64,000 bases of DNA from Anthonomus grandis grandis (Eukaryota > Arthropoda > Insecta > Coleoptera > Curculionidae): positions 31,697,690 to 31,761,689 of the forward strand of contig NC_065549.1 of the NCBI RefSeq assembly GCF_022605725.1, given 5' to 3'. A program made the translations under genes and the position numbers. Shown in pieces: positions 31,921 through 42,190 of this stretch; position 1 is the stretch's first letter; each line of letters begins with the position of its first letter. The notes below the pieces were generated by a model. That model worked only from the letters and a program-made list of their open reading frames with translations, was not told the origin of the DNA and made no database searches.

Positions 31921-33060
31921 ATGTATTGTATTTTAGCCCTAAATAACATGCGCGCCCTGAATTTGTAGCGGATTTCGAAAAAAAAAAATAAGTAATTTTT
32001 TTTTTATTGGTTACATAAGAAACCCGGTGTCATTGTCCCTGGTTAGCCTGAAGCAAGAGGAAGAACGGATGGACCTAACCTAAAATTTTAATATTTCAAT
32101 TATTGTTTGCAGTTTGTTGCGCGTATGCAGCACGTTTTTTTACAAACTTTAATAAACAAAAACTTTACTTTTACAAAAAATGCATAAGCTCTTTGAAAAA
32201 TATAAGCTCAGAGTGTAATGTTAACATTACATTCTAAGTTCTCATTGCTGCTGTTGCTATATAAATCCTAAAAAATAAAACTTTATAAAATATACCATTG
32301 TTTTCAAACTGGTTAGTCTCTTGTGTAAAGAAATGCTATAAACTAGGATATAGGAACCATGAAGGAAACCATTTACAAAAAGTAAACCCAGTATTTTAAA
32401 CTTGAAATATGTAAAATTTAATAGAAATCTTTCCACCGCTATCTTCCGCCACTTCTATTGATTCTACATAATCCATATCAACTTTACGTAAGCTAGTTGT
32501 AGGCATTTTTGCTTCCATGGCAAGTTTTTTTTGCGTCTGTAGTAAGTTGCAGAGTATTTAAAGGCTTCATATCTCTTCATTTTTTAAAGCAAAATGAAAA
32601 TAATAAATCCCAATAATTCCAAGCAAAAAATTAATTATAAAAATAAAAATTTAGGTAGAAGTAGGTTATGTTGAATTGAATATTTTTTCTTCCTCTTATT
32701 TCCCTCTGCCTTTGTTTTTCATCTTCTTCTTAAAACTCTTAGCATGTCAAGAAGCTCCCTCTACAGCGACAAATGCTCAACATAGACGATCAGATAATGT
32801 AATACCCATTCACTAAACATGAGGAAACGTTATTTTTACTGGGTTTTTGATTACAAAAATTGTACACGTCATTGCTTTAAGTGTAAATTACTACTGCTAC
32901 CATCTATAGTAAAAAAATACGTTGTAAAAACAGCAGAGTTTTACAACAGTTGCGATACAGGTGCAGTACGTCGAAGTTTGGTCAAAAATAAACGTCGTTG
33001 CAAAACCAACTACATTTTGCACTGAAAACAACATTGCAACTAGTGAAAATAAGAGTAATA
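31921..33060. other. No gene seen
   Basis: AT-rich, with homopolymer runs at 31979-32012. The open frames at 32819-33025 and its antisense show no motif. Confidence 0.35.
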
Positions 33061-33400
33061 TCAACTTAGGTGACTGCAAATTGTTACTTGGGTGCTGTCA
33101 GAATATCTCTTTGTCGTAGATTTAAGCTATAGATATTCCTTCTAAATCGCAGTTTTTCATAAAGATAACATGGCGTTTTATATTTTATAATTTTAAAACC
33201 AAAACAATTCATACAAAGTTTGTGCCGAATATTCATATTTAGCCAATTAGATGTTCGAAGATACGGTGTAATTCTAGTTTTTATATTTAGGTCATAGATA
33301 AGTTTGATACATGAATTTTGCACTTGATTATTGATCAAAACTATTAAGGCATGAGTGGTATACACTATTACAATGGTTGAAATGAAGTACTAAAGATTCA
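33060..33400 (-). pseudogene. LINE ORF2 C-terminal fragment
   Basis: VQNSCIKLIYDLNIKTRITP then YLRTSNWLNMNIRHKLCMN matches the C-terminal domain of CR1/Jockey-type ORF2 (Q-N-x-C-I-R-F-I ... I-S-P-Y-L ... W-L). A similar block occurs at 53060-52900 (LQNSCMCFSFITSYRDHITP). No RT core is nearby, so this is an isolated scrap. Confidence 0.55.
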
Positions 33401-33689
33401 CACAAAATTTTGCGTTCTTAAATCAATCAACAACATCCCCTTTTAAAATTATTTATCGTGCAAATAGTATAGAAATAAAAATCAAATGTAATCATTCTAA
33501 TAATAGTAAAGTTTCGACTTTTCAAATAAAAATATGAATATAAAAATACCTCTTAAAACCAAATATTTAAAACACCTTTTTTTAAACCTTATATCACCTA
33601 TCAAATCAATAATGAAAAAAATGTCAAATGGGGAATTGATGTTTATCAACTATTATACTGTAGATACAGGTTCACACACCGCTGAAAAT

Positions 33690-34250
33690 CTGCAGAAATA
33701 GATCTTGCAGAAAAAGATTTTCAAGTAAAATTTAAAAGATTTGTGACGGTAAACGCTGCAAATGTACAAAAAATGCGCAGTAATATTATGAGTGAAATCA
33801 ATATCCTTCAGTATGGCTGTTCGGCGCATTTTCTTAATTTATTGGCAAAAGATGTCAAGAAGAAGAAGAAGAAAAGATATCTTCCAGCAGTTACCCAATC
33901 CATCATAAGAGTAATAAAATGCTTCAGAAACAAACATATTCCAGCTGCTCTTTACAAAGATGCCAGAGGAAAAAAACTTGTGATACCCCAAGAAGCAAGA
34001 TGAAATGTGTTAAAATATATATTTTTATAAATATATATCATAATTTCCATTGCTGTCGAAATATGGAATTCTTTGGAAATTGCATTAAAGGGCCAGCATG
34101 TCAAAAACAGGTTGGTAGGCGTAGAAGTATGGCCATGGGTGAGGCTCGCTATGCAGCAAACATGTTGGACCATAGGTTTCTTGGGAAGAGATTAAATAAT
34201 ATGCAAAAAGAAGAAGTTTACCAGTTCATTACACCATGAATGAGATACAC
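33690..34250 (+). pseudogene. hAT-family transposase fragment
   Basis: VNAANVQKMRSNIMSEINIL then YGCSAHFLNLLAKDVK matches the central hAT transposase segment (D-N-A-A-N-x-x-K ... Y-G-C-x-A-H-x-L-N-L-L), here with the catalytic Asp of D-N-A-A-N read as V. It continues IKCFRNKHIPAALYKDARG and, after a frameshift, ARYAANMLDHRFLGKRLN near 34140. No ends or target duplication identified. Confidence 0.7.
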
Positions 34251-35029
34251 TTAGAAGTTTTGCATTTTGTCATGGTATTGATAAATAAATCGAAACCATT
34301 TCCAAAATATATGTTAGTAAATCTCTAAGCATTGAAGATAAATGACCTTCAGAAAAATAGAATTTTTTTTATTTATGTGAGTAATTAAAAGATATTTTTC
34401 GTCTTTTGGAATAGTCCAGTCCAAACTGCAAAATAGGTTGGGATCTATCTATTTGGCAATAATTAAATGTAATTGCAAAATTACCAAATTTTCGGTTCAG
34501 GTAAAACCAGACACCAGCCACCAGCAAACAATTTGTTATAAGGGTTTGTCAAATCTGACGTACCGCCGAATACAAGAAATGTTTTTTTTTTCGATTTAGC
34601 AATTTCACAACCATACATTCAAAGTAAGACACGTTTACATTACTTTTTTATCTAAACTTTTATTTAATATAACGATAAAGTTAAACCAATAATAATTATT
34701 ATTATCGATTATTAAAAAAATAATTTTATTATACTTAGAATTGAATTAAACCAATAGCAGTATCTGAAATATTTTCAATTTATTTTCCCATTAAGCCTAT
34801 CTGGTCCATTTCAACCATTAAACCTATTGTTAGTAAATTCGAGTCCAAAGACATTGCAATAAATAATTATAAATGTTTAACTCAGAAGATCGAAAATAGA
34901 TCCGAATAAAGAGAGAACAGATCTCTTAATATTTTACTAGAAAAGTGTGGAAAAATAAAATAAAATACAATAACTTTTTTAAAAATAATAGAGAATTACA
35001 TAAAAACATCAATTAATCAAATGTTCAAA

Positions 35030-35640
35030 CAACGCTCCATTAACAGCTAAACAATATCCTAACCGATCATAAAATGTCTAACGTTACTAAGTTGATATTG
35101 GAAAATTTTATTACATTCTAACGAAAGCGTTTTGTAACTGGTTTAGATCTCAAATTCTCCACTTTTATAAATGACCCTACAAAAAGAAGTCATTCGGTCA
35201 AAGATCAGGTGACCTGGCTGGCCAAAGTATTCGGTACTGTGGACCAATAATACCTATTGCCGTTAAAAGCATTTTCCAAGCACTCTCTAACCATACGGTC
35301 CGATAATTCCCACGAATACATTTGTTTTTTGGGGATATTGTGTCCGAGTATGAACAAAGCGATGTTCATTTTCTTGGCTCCAATACCGGCAATTCTGAAC
35401 ATTTAGTTCAATGTCGAGGGTAAATGTACATTCATCGGTAAAACAAATATTTCTTAAAAAATTCCTATCATTATTTGCTCTTTCCATCATTTCAAAACAA
35501 AATGCCAATCTTTGCACTTCATCTCCTTCCTGCAGGTCTTGATGTTTTTCGAATTTATACAAATAATATTTGTATTTTTTTAAAATGCGCAATACCGTTG
35601 TATGATGTTTATTACCTTACTGAAATGGACAGAATGGGCT
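35030..35640 (-). pseudogene. Mariner transposase fragments
   Basis: The main frame (35592-35287) reads RILKKYKYYLYKFEKHQDLQ (end of the DNA-binding part), NICFTDECTFTLD with the first catalytic Asp, and RTQYPQKTNVFVGIIG. In other frames 35260-35170 gives WPARSPDL then PNDFFL, the third catalytic region. The block with the second Asp (H-D-G-A-P-A-H) is missing, so the protein cannot be active. The SPDL-x-PND pattern groups it with the DD41D elements elsewhere in the window. Confidence 0.65.
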
Positions 35641-35644
35641 TGGT

Positions 35645-35690
35645 CAACACCACCGAAATAAAGATTTTCTTCTTTATTTCGGTGGTGTTG
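35645..35690. repeat. Perfect 20-bp inverted repeat hairpin
   Basis: CAACACCACCGAAATAAAGA, a 6-nt loop TTTTCT, then the exact inverse complement TCTTTATTTCGGTGGTGTTG. It lies within the N-terminal coding part of the mariner relic. No homologous copy seen elsewhere in the window. Confidence 0.9.
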
Positions 35691-36069
35691 GCTTGGTGGG
35701 GAAAGAAACTGAAAACATTTCAGATACTGCTCTAAAGCTGTTTCCCGCATAATGCCACTTAATTATGGCTATTTTTTCGTCGACTGAATAATTCATACTT
35801 GTTTTCAAATATCAACTGTCATTGATTTATTGACACTTTTCCTCACGTCACTGACAATATTCATTTTACTGGTGCGCGTTTGGTTTTACCTGAACCGAAA
35901 ATTTGGTAATTTTGCAATTACATTTAAGTGAATAATTCAAGATTCGCTTATTAAAATTTTTTGAAACTTTGCACAAGGGTTTGCCAGATTGGTCTCTTCA
36001 AAAAGTTATCTTACATTTTTTCTATAAAGTGTACAGTGAAGCCAATAATTGACCCCCTTAAAATTTACA

Positions 36070-37158
36070 TGGCTTTTCCTGGCTAAAAAAAGGTTTTTGT
36101 CATTTTTGCGATTCCAATCTTTTATGCCTAAATCTCTCAAAAACTAAAGTCTTATCATATAAAACGACCATTCCTCCATTTATTCTAAACAGTACCAGTT
36201 TGGAAGTTGTTGGGTCTGTCAAGTTCTTGGGTCTTGTTGTGGACGGCTCTTTGAAATGGGATTTGCACATAGATACGTTATCTAAAAAACTAAGCTCGGC
36301 ATGTTTTGCCATAAGATCAATCTCAAGAGAATTAGGCTTTTTCACGGCCAAAACAGTTTATTATGCTCTTTTTGAGTCACATCTTCGTTACGCCCTTCCA
36401 TTCTGGGGTACATGCTGCAAGACCCAATTTGAGCGTATATTTAAACTTCAAAAGAGAGCGCTTCGCTACTTATTAGGACTTGATAGTAGAGCTCACTGCC
36501 AAGTAAATTTTATAAAATATAAGATCCTTACTCTTCCCTCGTTATTTATATTTGAATCTTTCTGCCTTATCCGCAAACATGTGTCGCAGATTCCAGAAAG
36601 ACCATCCCACAGCTATTCACTAAGGAACGTTGATCATAATCTTTATCTGCCAATTCCACGGTCGGAATTAATAAAGAACTCTATACTTTATGCAGCAATA
36701 AAAATGCACAACTATCTGCCTTCCGTAATAAAATCGATGAATACTTTTAGTTGTTTTCGCAATGCCCTAAAATCTTTACTACTGCAAAAAGTCCTATATA
36801 CACTAGAAGACTTTTTTAATATTAGCTACCTATTTATTTTCAAAATGTTTGCCTGCTTTTTATTGTATGTTTTATTTCATTGTATGTTTTTTTTTGAGAC
36901 TAAGGTTTTTGACAATTTTATACATTTAATTGTGTGTATATTTGTATATAAACATTATTTTATTTATGTATTTCGACCAAATTGTATAATTTGATAATTT
37001 ATGCAGTATTTTTGTTTTGTTATGTACCTATTTACTTTGCGTGTATTTTGTCTGAGTATTTTTTTTATGTTTATTTGTTTATATTTGTATTTTTTTTCCT
37101 TTAGCTTTGTCGATAAAATGTAAATTTTCTGACAATAAAGCATTTGATTTGATTTGAT
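36070..37158 (+). mobile_element. 3' end of a CR1/Jockey-like LINE
   Basis: Starts within the RT thumb and ends with an (ATTTG)n tail (CATTTGATTTGATTTGATCC, 37141-37160). An open frame runs 36090-36994. The insertion is 5' truncated and comparatively fresh, because about 300 codons are uninterrupted. Confidence 0.75.
36129..36994 (+). pseudogene. LINE ORF2 C-terminal part (open, 5' truncated)
   Basis: LNLSKTKVLSYKTTIP precedes VKFLGLVVDGSLKWDLHIDT (thumb), AIRSISRELGFFTAKTVYYA, LFESHLRYALPFWGT and RIFKLQKRALRYLLGL, a standard CR1/Jockey C-terminal order. The palm domain is lost by truncation. The last ~60 codons are rich in Phe/Tyr/Leu and read beyond the usual family end. Confidence 0.7.
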
Positions 37159-37160
37159 CC

Positions 37161-38050
37161 TATGTTCCGCTCGGCGACGCACCACCCGGTATATATAGCA
37201 ATAATAAACGTGATTCACTATTTCACAAATCGGGAAATCTATGAGCTAGACATTCGTGCTATTGATATGGAATCCGTGTCACACCGCAGACTGTTAACAG
37301 CTTATTGGTCAGGAAGGCTTATTATGGCACCGTTAAGTTTTTGGTGGACTGCAATGTTATTATTAAGTATTGTTACGTAGTTGCATTGTAGACGTTTTAT
37401 TTAATAAGTTTTAAGGCAGCTGTCCAAGAAAATTTTTGAAAATGACGCGTGCGCCAATACAATATAAAATATTGTATTTGTATGACAGTTAAGAGAAATA
37501 AAATTAAATAAATAAATTTATTTCTTATTGAAATTTACTAATAAAAGTCATTCGAATAAATTAATTTCTTTATTCAGAGCTTGAAGATAAGCTAGCAAAA
37601 ACTTCTTTTTAAATTGTATTTTATTTTTAGTTTGCAGGAGTTAACCGATAGTTAATAAAAATTTTAAGGAATCAAAAAAGGAGACCAATTTCCAAGTATT
37701 CTAATTAAAAGTGGTGAACTTTTTCAAACGCTTTAGAAAAATCAGTGCACAAGGCATAAGATAATAATAGTAATATGTCGTAAGTATATCAATTGAAATA
37801 AAAGTGTACCATTAAACTAAAAAACCTAATACAACTGAACTTAAGCTTGTCTAAATAAAAGCACAAATCTCTTATCCTTGTACGAAATATTTTTACAAAA
37901 ATATCTTACTCTTGTTGAACATTATAGACCGACAAAAGATCATTGTGGTTTTTTGTTATTAAAAATTTTAGGACAATATTTGTGTCCTATATAATTAAAA
38001 AAATCGATCTATCCGAATTTCAATAAAGTCAGAGGAAATTTAGATGCTCC
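37161..38050. other. No gene seen
   Basis: Contains a 72-codon plus frame (37162-37380) of no known type and AT-rich sequence. Nothing else recognised. Confidence 0.35.
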
Positions 38051-38057
38051 ACGCAAT

Positions 38058-38351
38058 TTATTTAACTAGTTTCAGCTTTAAATGAGAACACTCATTTTTA
38101 ACGAAACTTAATTTAACTTCATCAACATATTTTCGTAGACTTTTAAAGATCTCGAACTGATGATTAAAGTTATCCATTTTATCGCTGATGGACCTCAAGG
38201 AGGTGGCGAAACGATTTCCATTAGATTTAAAATCCGATATGTCTAAGCCAAGTGCATTTGCTTCAGATAACAAATCTTGAGGCGTTTTGTTAACAAAAGC
38301 GATTGCGATTTGTCTGAGACACAACACACCGGATTCTTGTTTAGGATGCAT
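38058..38351 (-). CDS. Unrecognised 97-residue open frame
   Basis: ATG to stop, 97 codons, with balanced composition for such an AT-rich region. Contains RQIAIAFVNKTPQDLLSEAN and GLDISDFKSNGNRFATSLRS, then a Lys/Glu-rich probably helical C-terminus. No signal peptide or membrane segment. A stop lies shortly upstream of the ATG. An AG dinucleotide just before the ATG (CTTAAG) could be a splice acceptor, so it might be an exon. I do not recognise the family; it could also be a transposon fragment. Confidence 0.3.
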   Translation of the reverse strand: MHPKQESGVLCLRQIAIAFVNKTPQDLLSEANALGLDISDFKSNGNRFATSLRSISDKMDNFNHQFEIFKSLRKYVDEVKLSFVKNECSHLKLKLVK

Positions 38352-38810
38352 TTCTTAAGGCTGTAGGTAATTCCAGATACTTTAGGTAAAATATTTCGCC
38401 GCAGGCATCTCGGCAATTGATGTTTGGACTTAAGCGTTGTAGTAATTTATTATATTACTTCGTTACTTTAAGAAGGTTAATCAATCAATGTCAAAATAAG
38501 AAATAACTTATGCAAAGCATTGCAGACTAAAAATTACAAATAACTAACTATAATAAAGGCACTATAAACTTAAAGCTTACAATGGACTTGATAACTTTGC
38601 TTACAGTACAAACAAATAGTAAACATAACACTTGTAACACTTATACCACTATAGTACCTTATTGCCAATATATGCAAGATTTAAGAGAACAATAAAACCT
38701 CAATTCTATTTAGGTAACATACAAATTTCTAATTTCCTTTCTAACATAAAAATTAGAAGTTGTGTTTTGTGGGTAAATTGGTAATTTGTTAAAGAAAACT
38801 ATTTATTTCT

Positions 38811-38850
38811 AGTCAACGTTACGGATTATATTTAATCCATCTTCAAGGCT
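38811..38850 (-). ncRNA. Decayed hammerhead-like motif
   Basis: Minus strand reads CTTGAAGATGGATTA, AATA, TAATCC, GTAACGTTGACT. Stem II (GGATTA/TAATCC, 6 bp) is perfect, but the conserved boxes differ from the hammerhead core (CTTGAAGA for CUGANGA, GTAAC for GAAAC). At best a dead relic of a Penelope-type terminal repeat. Confidence 0.25.
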
Positions 38851-39029
38851 CGACGTCGTAGTTCTCACGTAAAATTAAAACAGTATATATTACAAGGATA
38901 AAAACGTAGATATCACATTTTAAGGCCGACTATATAATTTGGTACTGAAATATCTGGTCTACTGGTTTGTTGGTATATTTTTTATTATATTTGAATTGTA
39001 TTGCCTCTTGTACGTAAAGGAGTACTGCT

Positions 39030-41090
39030 AATGCTTTAATTTTTAGACCAATATCTCTTTTGTCTACTCTTGCCAAAATAATTGAGAAGTTGGTAAAGAA
39101 CCCTCTAATTTTTTTTTAAATGCTAACTGTATCCTAAGACTGTCTCAATTTGGCTTCCAGAAGAACAAAAGCAGCAGTGATGACTAATGATATCATTTTC
39201 TTCATAGGATTTATTCTGAGATAAATAGTAGTGGGGTCTCCGCTGCAGTTTTTGCGACCTACCAAAAGCCTTCGACTGTCTTTGTTATAAGATTTTACTA
39301 CGAAAGATACTAGTATAGGCTTAGGGGAAAGGCACTTTTCAGGTTTTTATCTTTCTTAGAAGGACGTCGGCAGAGTGTGTTCATTGACTCTTAACATTCT
39401 GAATATTAGTCAGTAACCTAGGGTGCATCACAGGGTTTTGTGCAGGTACTGGAGCGGTTTTTGCTTTTTATTTATAATCTACCCATCTTAGTGCAGATTT
39501 GCTTGATTACAGACGATACCACTCTTTTTTGGCACGCTCTTAGCATTGAATTACTGCGAGCAATTATGGCCGCAGAACTGCATTCTGTAAATCACTGATC
39601 TGAATTCATCGAAAGACGAAATCACCGAAAGACTATGTAGTATAACAAACCCAGGTTGTGTTTTGTAACAGAATCACTCTCTCTTTTACTTACCTCGGAT
39701 GCGCTTGACAAGACAAAATTAGGGAAATTTGAATTATTAGGATGGTATTAAAGAAAATGCAGTCTTGATAATACACCTACTTAGTTTATTTATGAAAAAA
39801 AAAATGCCGTACTCAGCCTGGAATTCACGAGAGGAAAGAGCACGACAGAGAAACCCTCGATCTTAATTACCTAAAAATCGAATCATGCTGAGTAATAAGT
39901 TCTTCCTTCGGTTACAAAAAAAATAAAGATTATTTATTTACTGTTCCTTTCTAATTCCTCATACATACTATTCATTTAAAACTGAAGAGAGTTGGGTTAG
40001 TTATCCAGCCATCACTAGAAGGTACTGAGGTCCCATATGGGAGGCTACCCAGCTATGAGTTAAATAGTTGAGTCAATATTTTAGGTATTATCACAGATAG
40101 ACGGCAAATTCGCGAAACATATATTTATTTATCTGTGGTATGATTTACGTCTGAATATTCACCCAGTCAGGATCGAAATCTTAGTTAGATTCAACAAGGC
40201 TCTAGCTTACTTTTGAAACACACAAACAATTTAAAAAGAAAAAACTATTTTCGAAAATATACCTAAAAATTCAGTAAATAAATTATCTCAGTCGATCACT
40301 TTAAATATTAATTTTCACTTCAACACAAATTAAATTAATAAATTTTTTAAAGTAGTACCCTCGATGGCGGGGTTTACCTTCTGTCGTTCCCTCACCACGC
40401 GACCGAAACCTCTTCGAAAAGCAACGCTCTCACAAATAACACAAACAACCCTCGACGCATGAATAGGGCTGTCGTTATGCAATAAAAAAAATTAAAAAGA
40501 TTTTTCAGACGACGCGACATGCTGAATCCCAAATCCAAGCGAATAAAAAATACTACGCCTATAATTTAAAAATAGGCGGTTTTCTTCAACTAAATTGATA
40601 TCTTTTAAATGCTTGCTTGACGATGTCTCTGTTTGTCCATTTCGCGTGAATTACGCCCGCTTTTTGGGGTTTATCATCGATGGTGATCTTCATCAAATTC
40701 AAGGAGCATATGGTTGACCTTGGTAGAAAAATATCTTCGAGATGTTTTGCAGCCAAAGTGACTACCCCAGAAATTGGCCTGAGAGTTAACAGGTCAACTT
40801 TATTCTCTGATTGAATCTCACCTGAGTTTACCTGCTCCGTTGTTTGTCCTACAAAAGCGAGATTTAAGATGTGTTTGCGGAGCTATGCCAAAAGATTCCT
40901 TTCACCCTTTCTTTATTAGGAAGGGTATTCTAAGGATTCCTTGACCTATGTATACAGAAAGTAACGTCTTCCATCTTCTTTAATCATCTGAACTTCACCA
41001 CTCACCATCCGTGATATATTTCACGACAACATGTCAAGCTAAACCTGCCAATCCTAGCATACAATTTGTTCAAGAAGTCAGTTTTTTATA
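39030..41090 (+). mobile_element. Highly decayed LINE
   Basis: RT-like residues in plus-strand order across all frames: PISLLSTLAKIIEKL-like near 39050, SQFGFQKNKSSSDD near 39150, FCDLPKAFDC (motif A) near 39250, GASQGFVQVLERFLLFIYNL (motif B region) near 39430, and TDDTTLFW (motif C, with T-D-D) near 39510. A thumb and C-terminal stretch appears at 40660-41070 (FKEHMVDLGRKISSRCFAAK). So many frameshifts that no frame exceeds about 60 codons. One of the oldest insertions in the window by appearance. Confidence 0.5.
40330..40480. other. GC-richer block, unrecognised
   Basis: A local GC-rich stretch (GGCGGGGTTTACCTTCTGTC, CACGCGACCGAAACCTCTTC) inside the decayed LINE interval. It does not fit the LINE reading and may be a separate small insertion. 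Confidence 0.25.
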
Positions 41091-41099
41091 AGGATATAA

Positions 41100-41630
41100 A
41101 GATATTAGAGCGAAATATGAGAACATACACAGTGGCGTCAATGCAGCAAAAGCCTTTAAAACCCTTAAACGTTACTTAAAGGGACAAAAGGAACAAATGG
41201 AAAAATTTCAGAATGGTGAAGTAAAGCTAAATAGGAGAGTGGCACAAAAACCAGGAAGAAAAAGAGAGAAACTAAGTTAAAAATCAATGTGATTATGAAC
41301 TTCAGTTCCTAATCTTAGTAAGAAATTGATGAAAAAGAAAAATCAAGGAATCATTGACTTCAGGTAAATATATTCACAGAAAAAGAGGTAAAAAGTACTT
41401 AAAAAAGTTAAGAGGCGTTACGCAGAATGATGCTAACTTTGCTCCAGATTTTTGAATGCAGATTTCTTTTATTATTTAACATGTAAGACCAATAAAAAGA
41501 ATACCCGTAAATATAAAAAAATTATATTTAGTGCCCAATAAATTTGAGCAGAGATCATACAACTTAAAATTATATTAAGGAGAATCCTGTCCATATTCTG
41601 GAAGTTCTTTAGGGCACAAGAAGGGGTCAA
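41100..41630. other. No gene confidently recognised
   Basis: 41100-41280 has a plus-strand basic stretch (AAKAFKTLKRYLKGQKEQME, RVAQKPGRKR) that resembles a DNA-binding tail but lacks a recognisable family. The rest shows nothing. Confidence 0.3.
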
Positions 41631-41664
41631 AAAAAGTCTTAATTATCCAGAAAATTCCTATCTA

Positions 41665-41710
41665 TTGGCTACCAGTTTCGTGACTTCCACATGTCACATC
41701 ATCAGGCCAA
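41665..41710 (-). ncRNA. Hammerhead ribozyme in Penelope 3' region
   Basis: Minus strand: helix I TTGGC, box CTGATGA, stem II GTGAC-ATGTGGAA-GTCAC (5 bp), GAAAC, two-base loop TG, GTA cleavage triplet, and the helix I partner GCCAA (5 bp). Every conserved core position of a hammerhead is present, and the minimal stem III matches those described in Penelope-like elements. It probably self-cleaves element transcripts at the terminal repeat. Confidence 0.85.
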
Positions 41711-42190
41711 GGACTAAAGTAAAAAGAAGACATTACAACTTTAAAATATAATAGAAAATACAACGTTTTTCTGGCGATACAAATTATGTTGGGTACTTAC
41801 AATTATAAAACGAGATTTATCAACATCATAAAATTAAAACACATAGAAACACAATGGACATTTATATTAGTGTACGTGGACAACACAAATATAATAAAAA
41901 CTTTAAAAAAAATTACGTCCACATTAATATAAACAAATAAAAAACCCAAGATCAACACTGTACTATACGTGTATGTAGGTGTATATAATTTTCAATGTTA
42001 AAATCATAAAAAAACGGACGCCACATTAATTTATTCAAACAAACAATATCATTAACGACATCTATCTATTTACAAACCAATCATCAATTCGTGTATATAG
42101 GTTACTTACAGTACTATATATCTCATAGATATAAATTGCCTAGACGCGCGATAGATAGCTCTACGGCTGTAGATCGTTTATAAATAATTA

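Larger units (their letters stand above)
34465..35925 (-). mobile_element. Mariner-type transposon relic
   Basis: Ends AATGTAATTGCAAAATTACC (34465) and its inverse complement ending at 35925, with about 48 bp of near-identical inverted repeat continuing into TTTTCGGTTCAGGTAAAACC. TA lies outside both ends. Interior carries a minus-strand mariner transposase. TTAA also flanks both ends, so a one-step-wider boundary is possible, but the protein is Tc1/mariner rather than piggyBac. Confidence 0.7.

Noticed and set aside
34463..35927. piggyBac element, because TTAA flanks both ends
   Set aside because: The encoded fragments carry Tc1/mariner motifs (FTDE, SPDL), so TA duplication within TTAA is the simpler reading.
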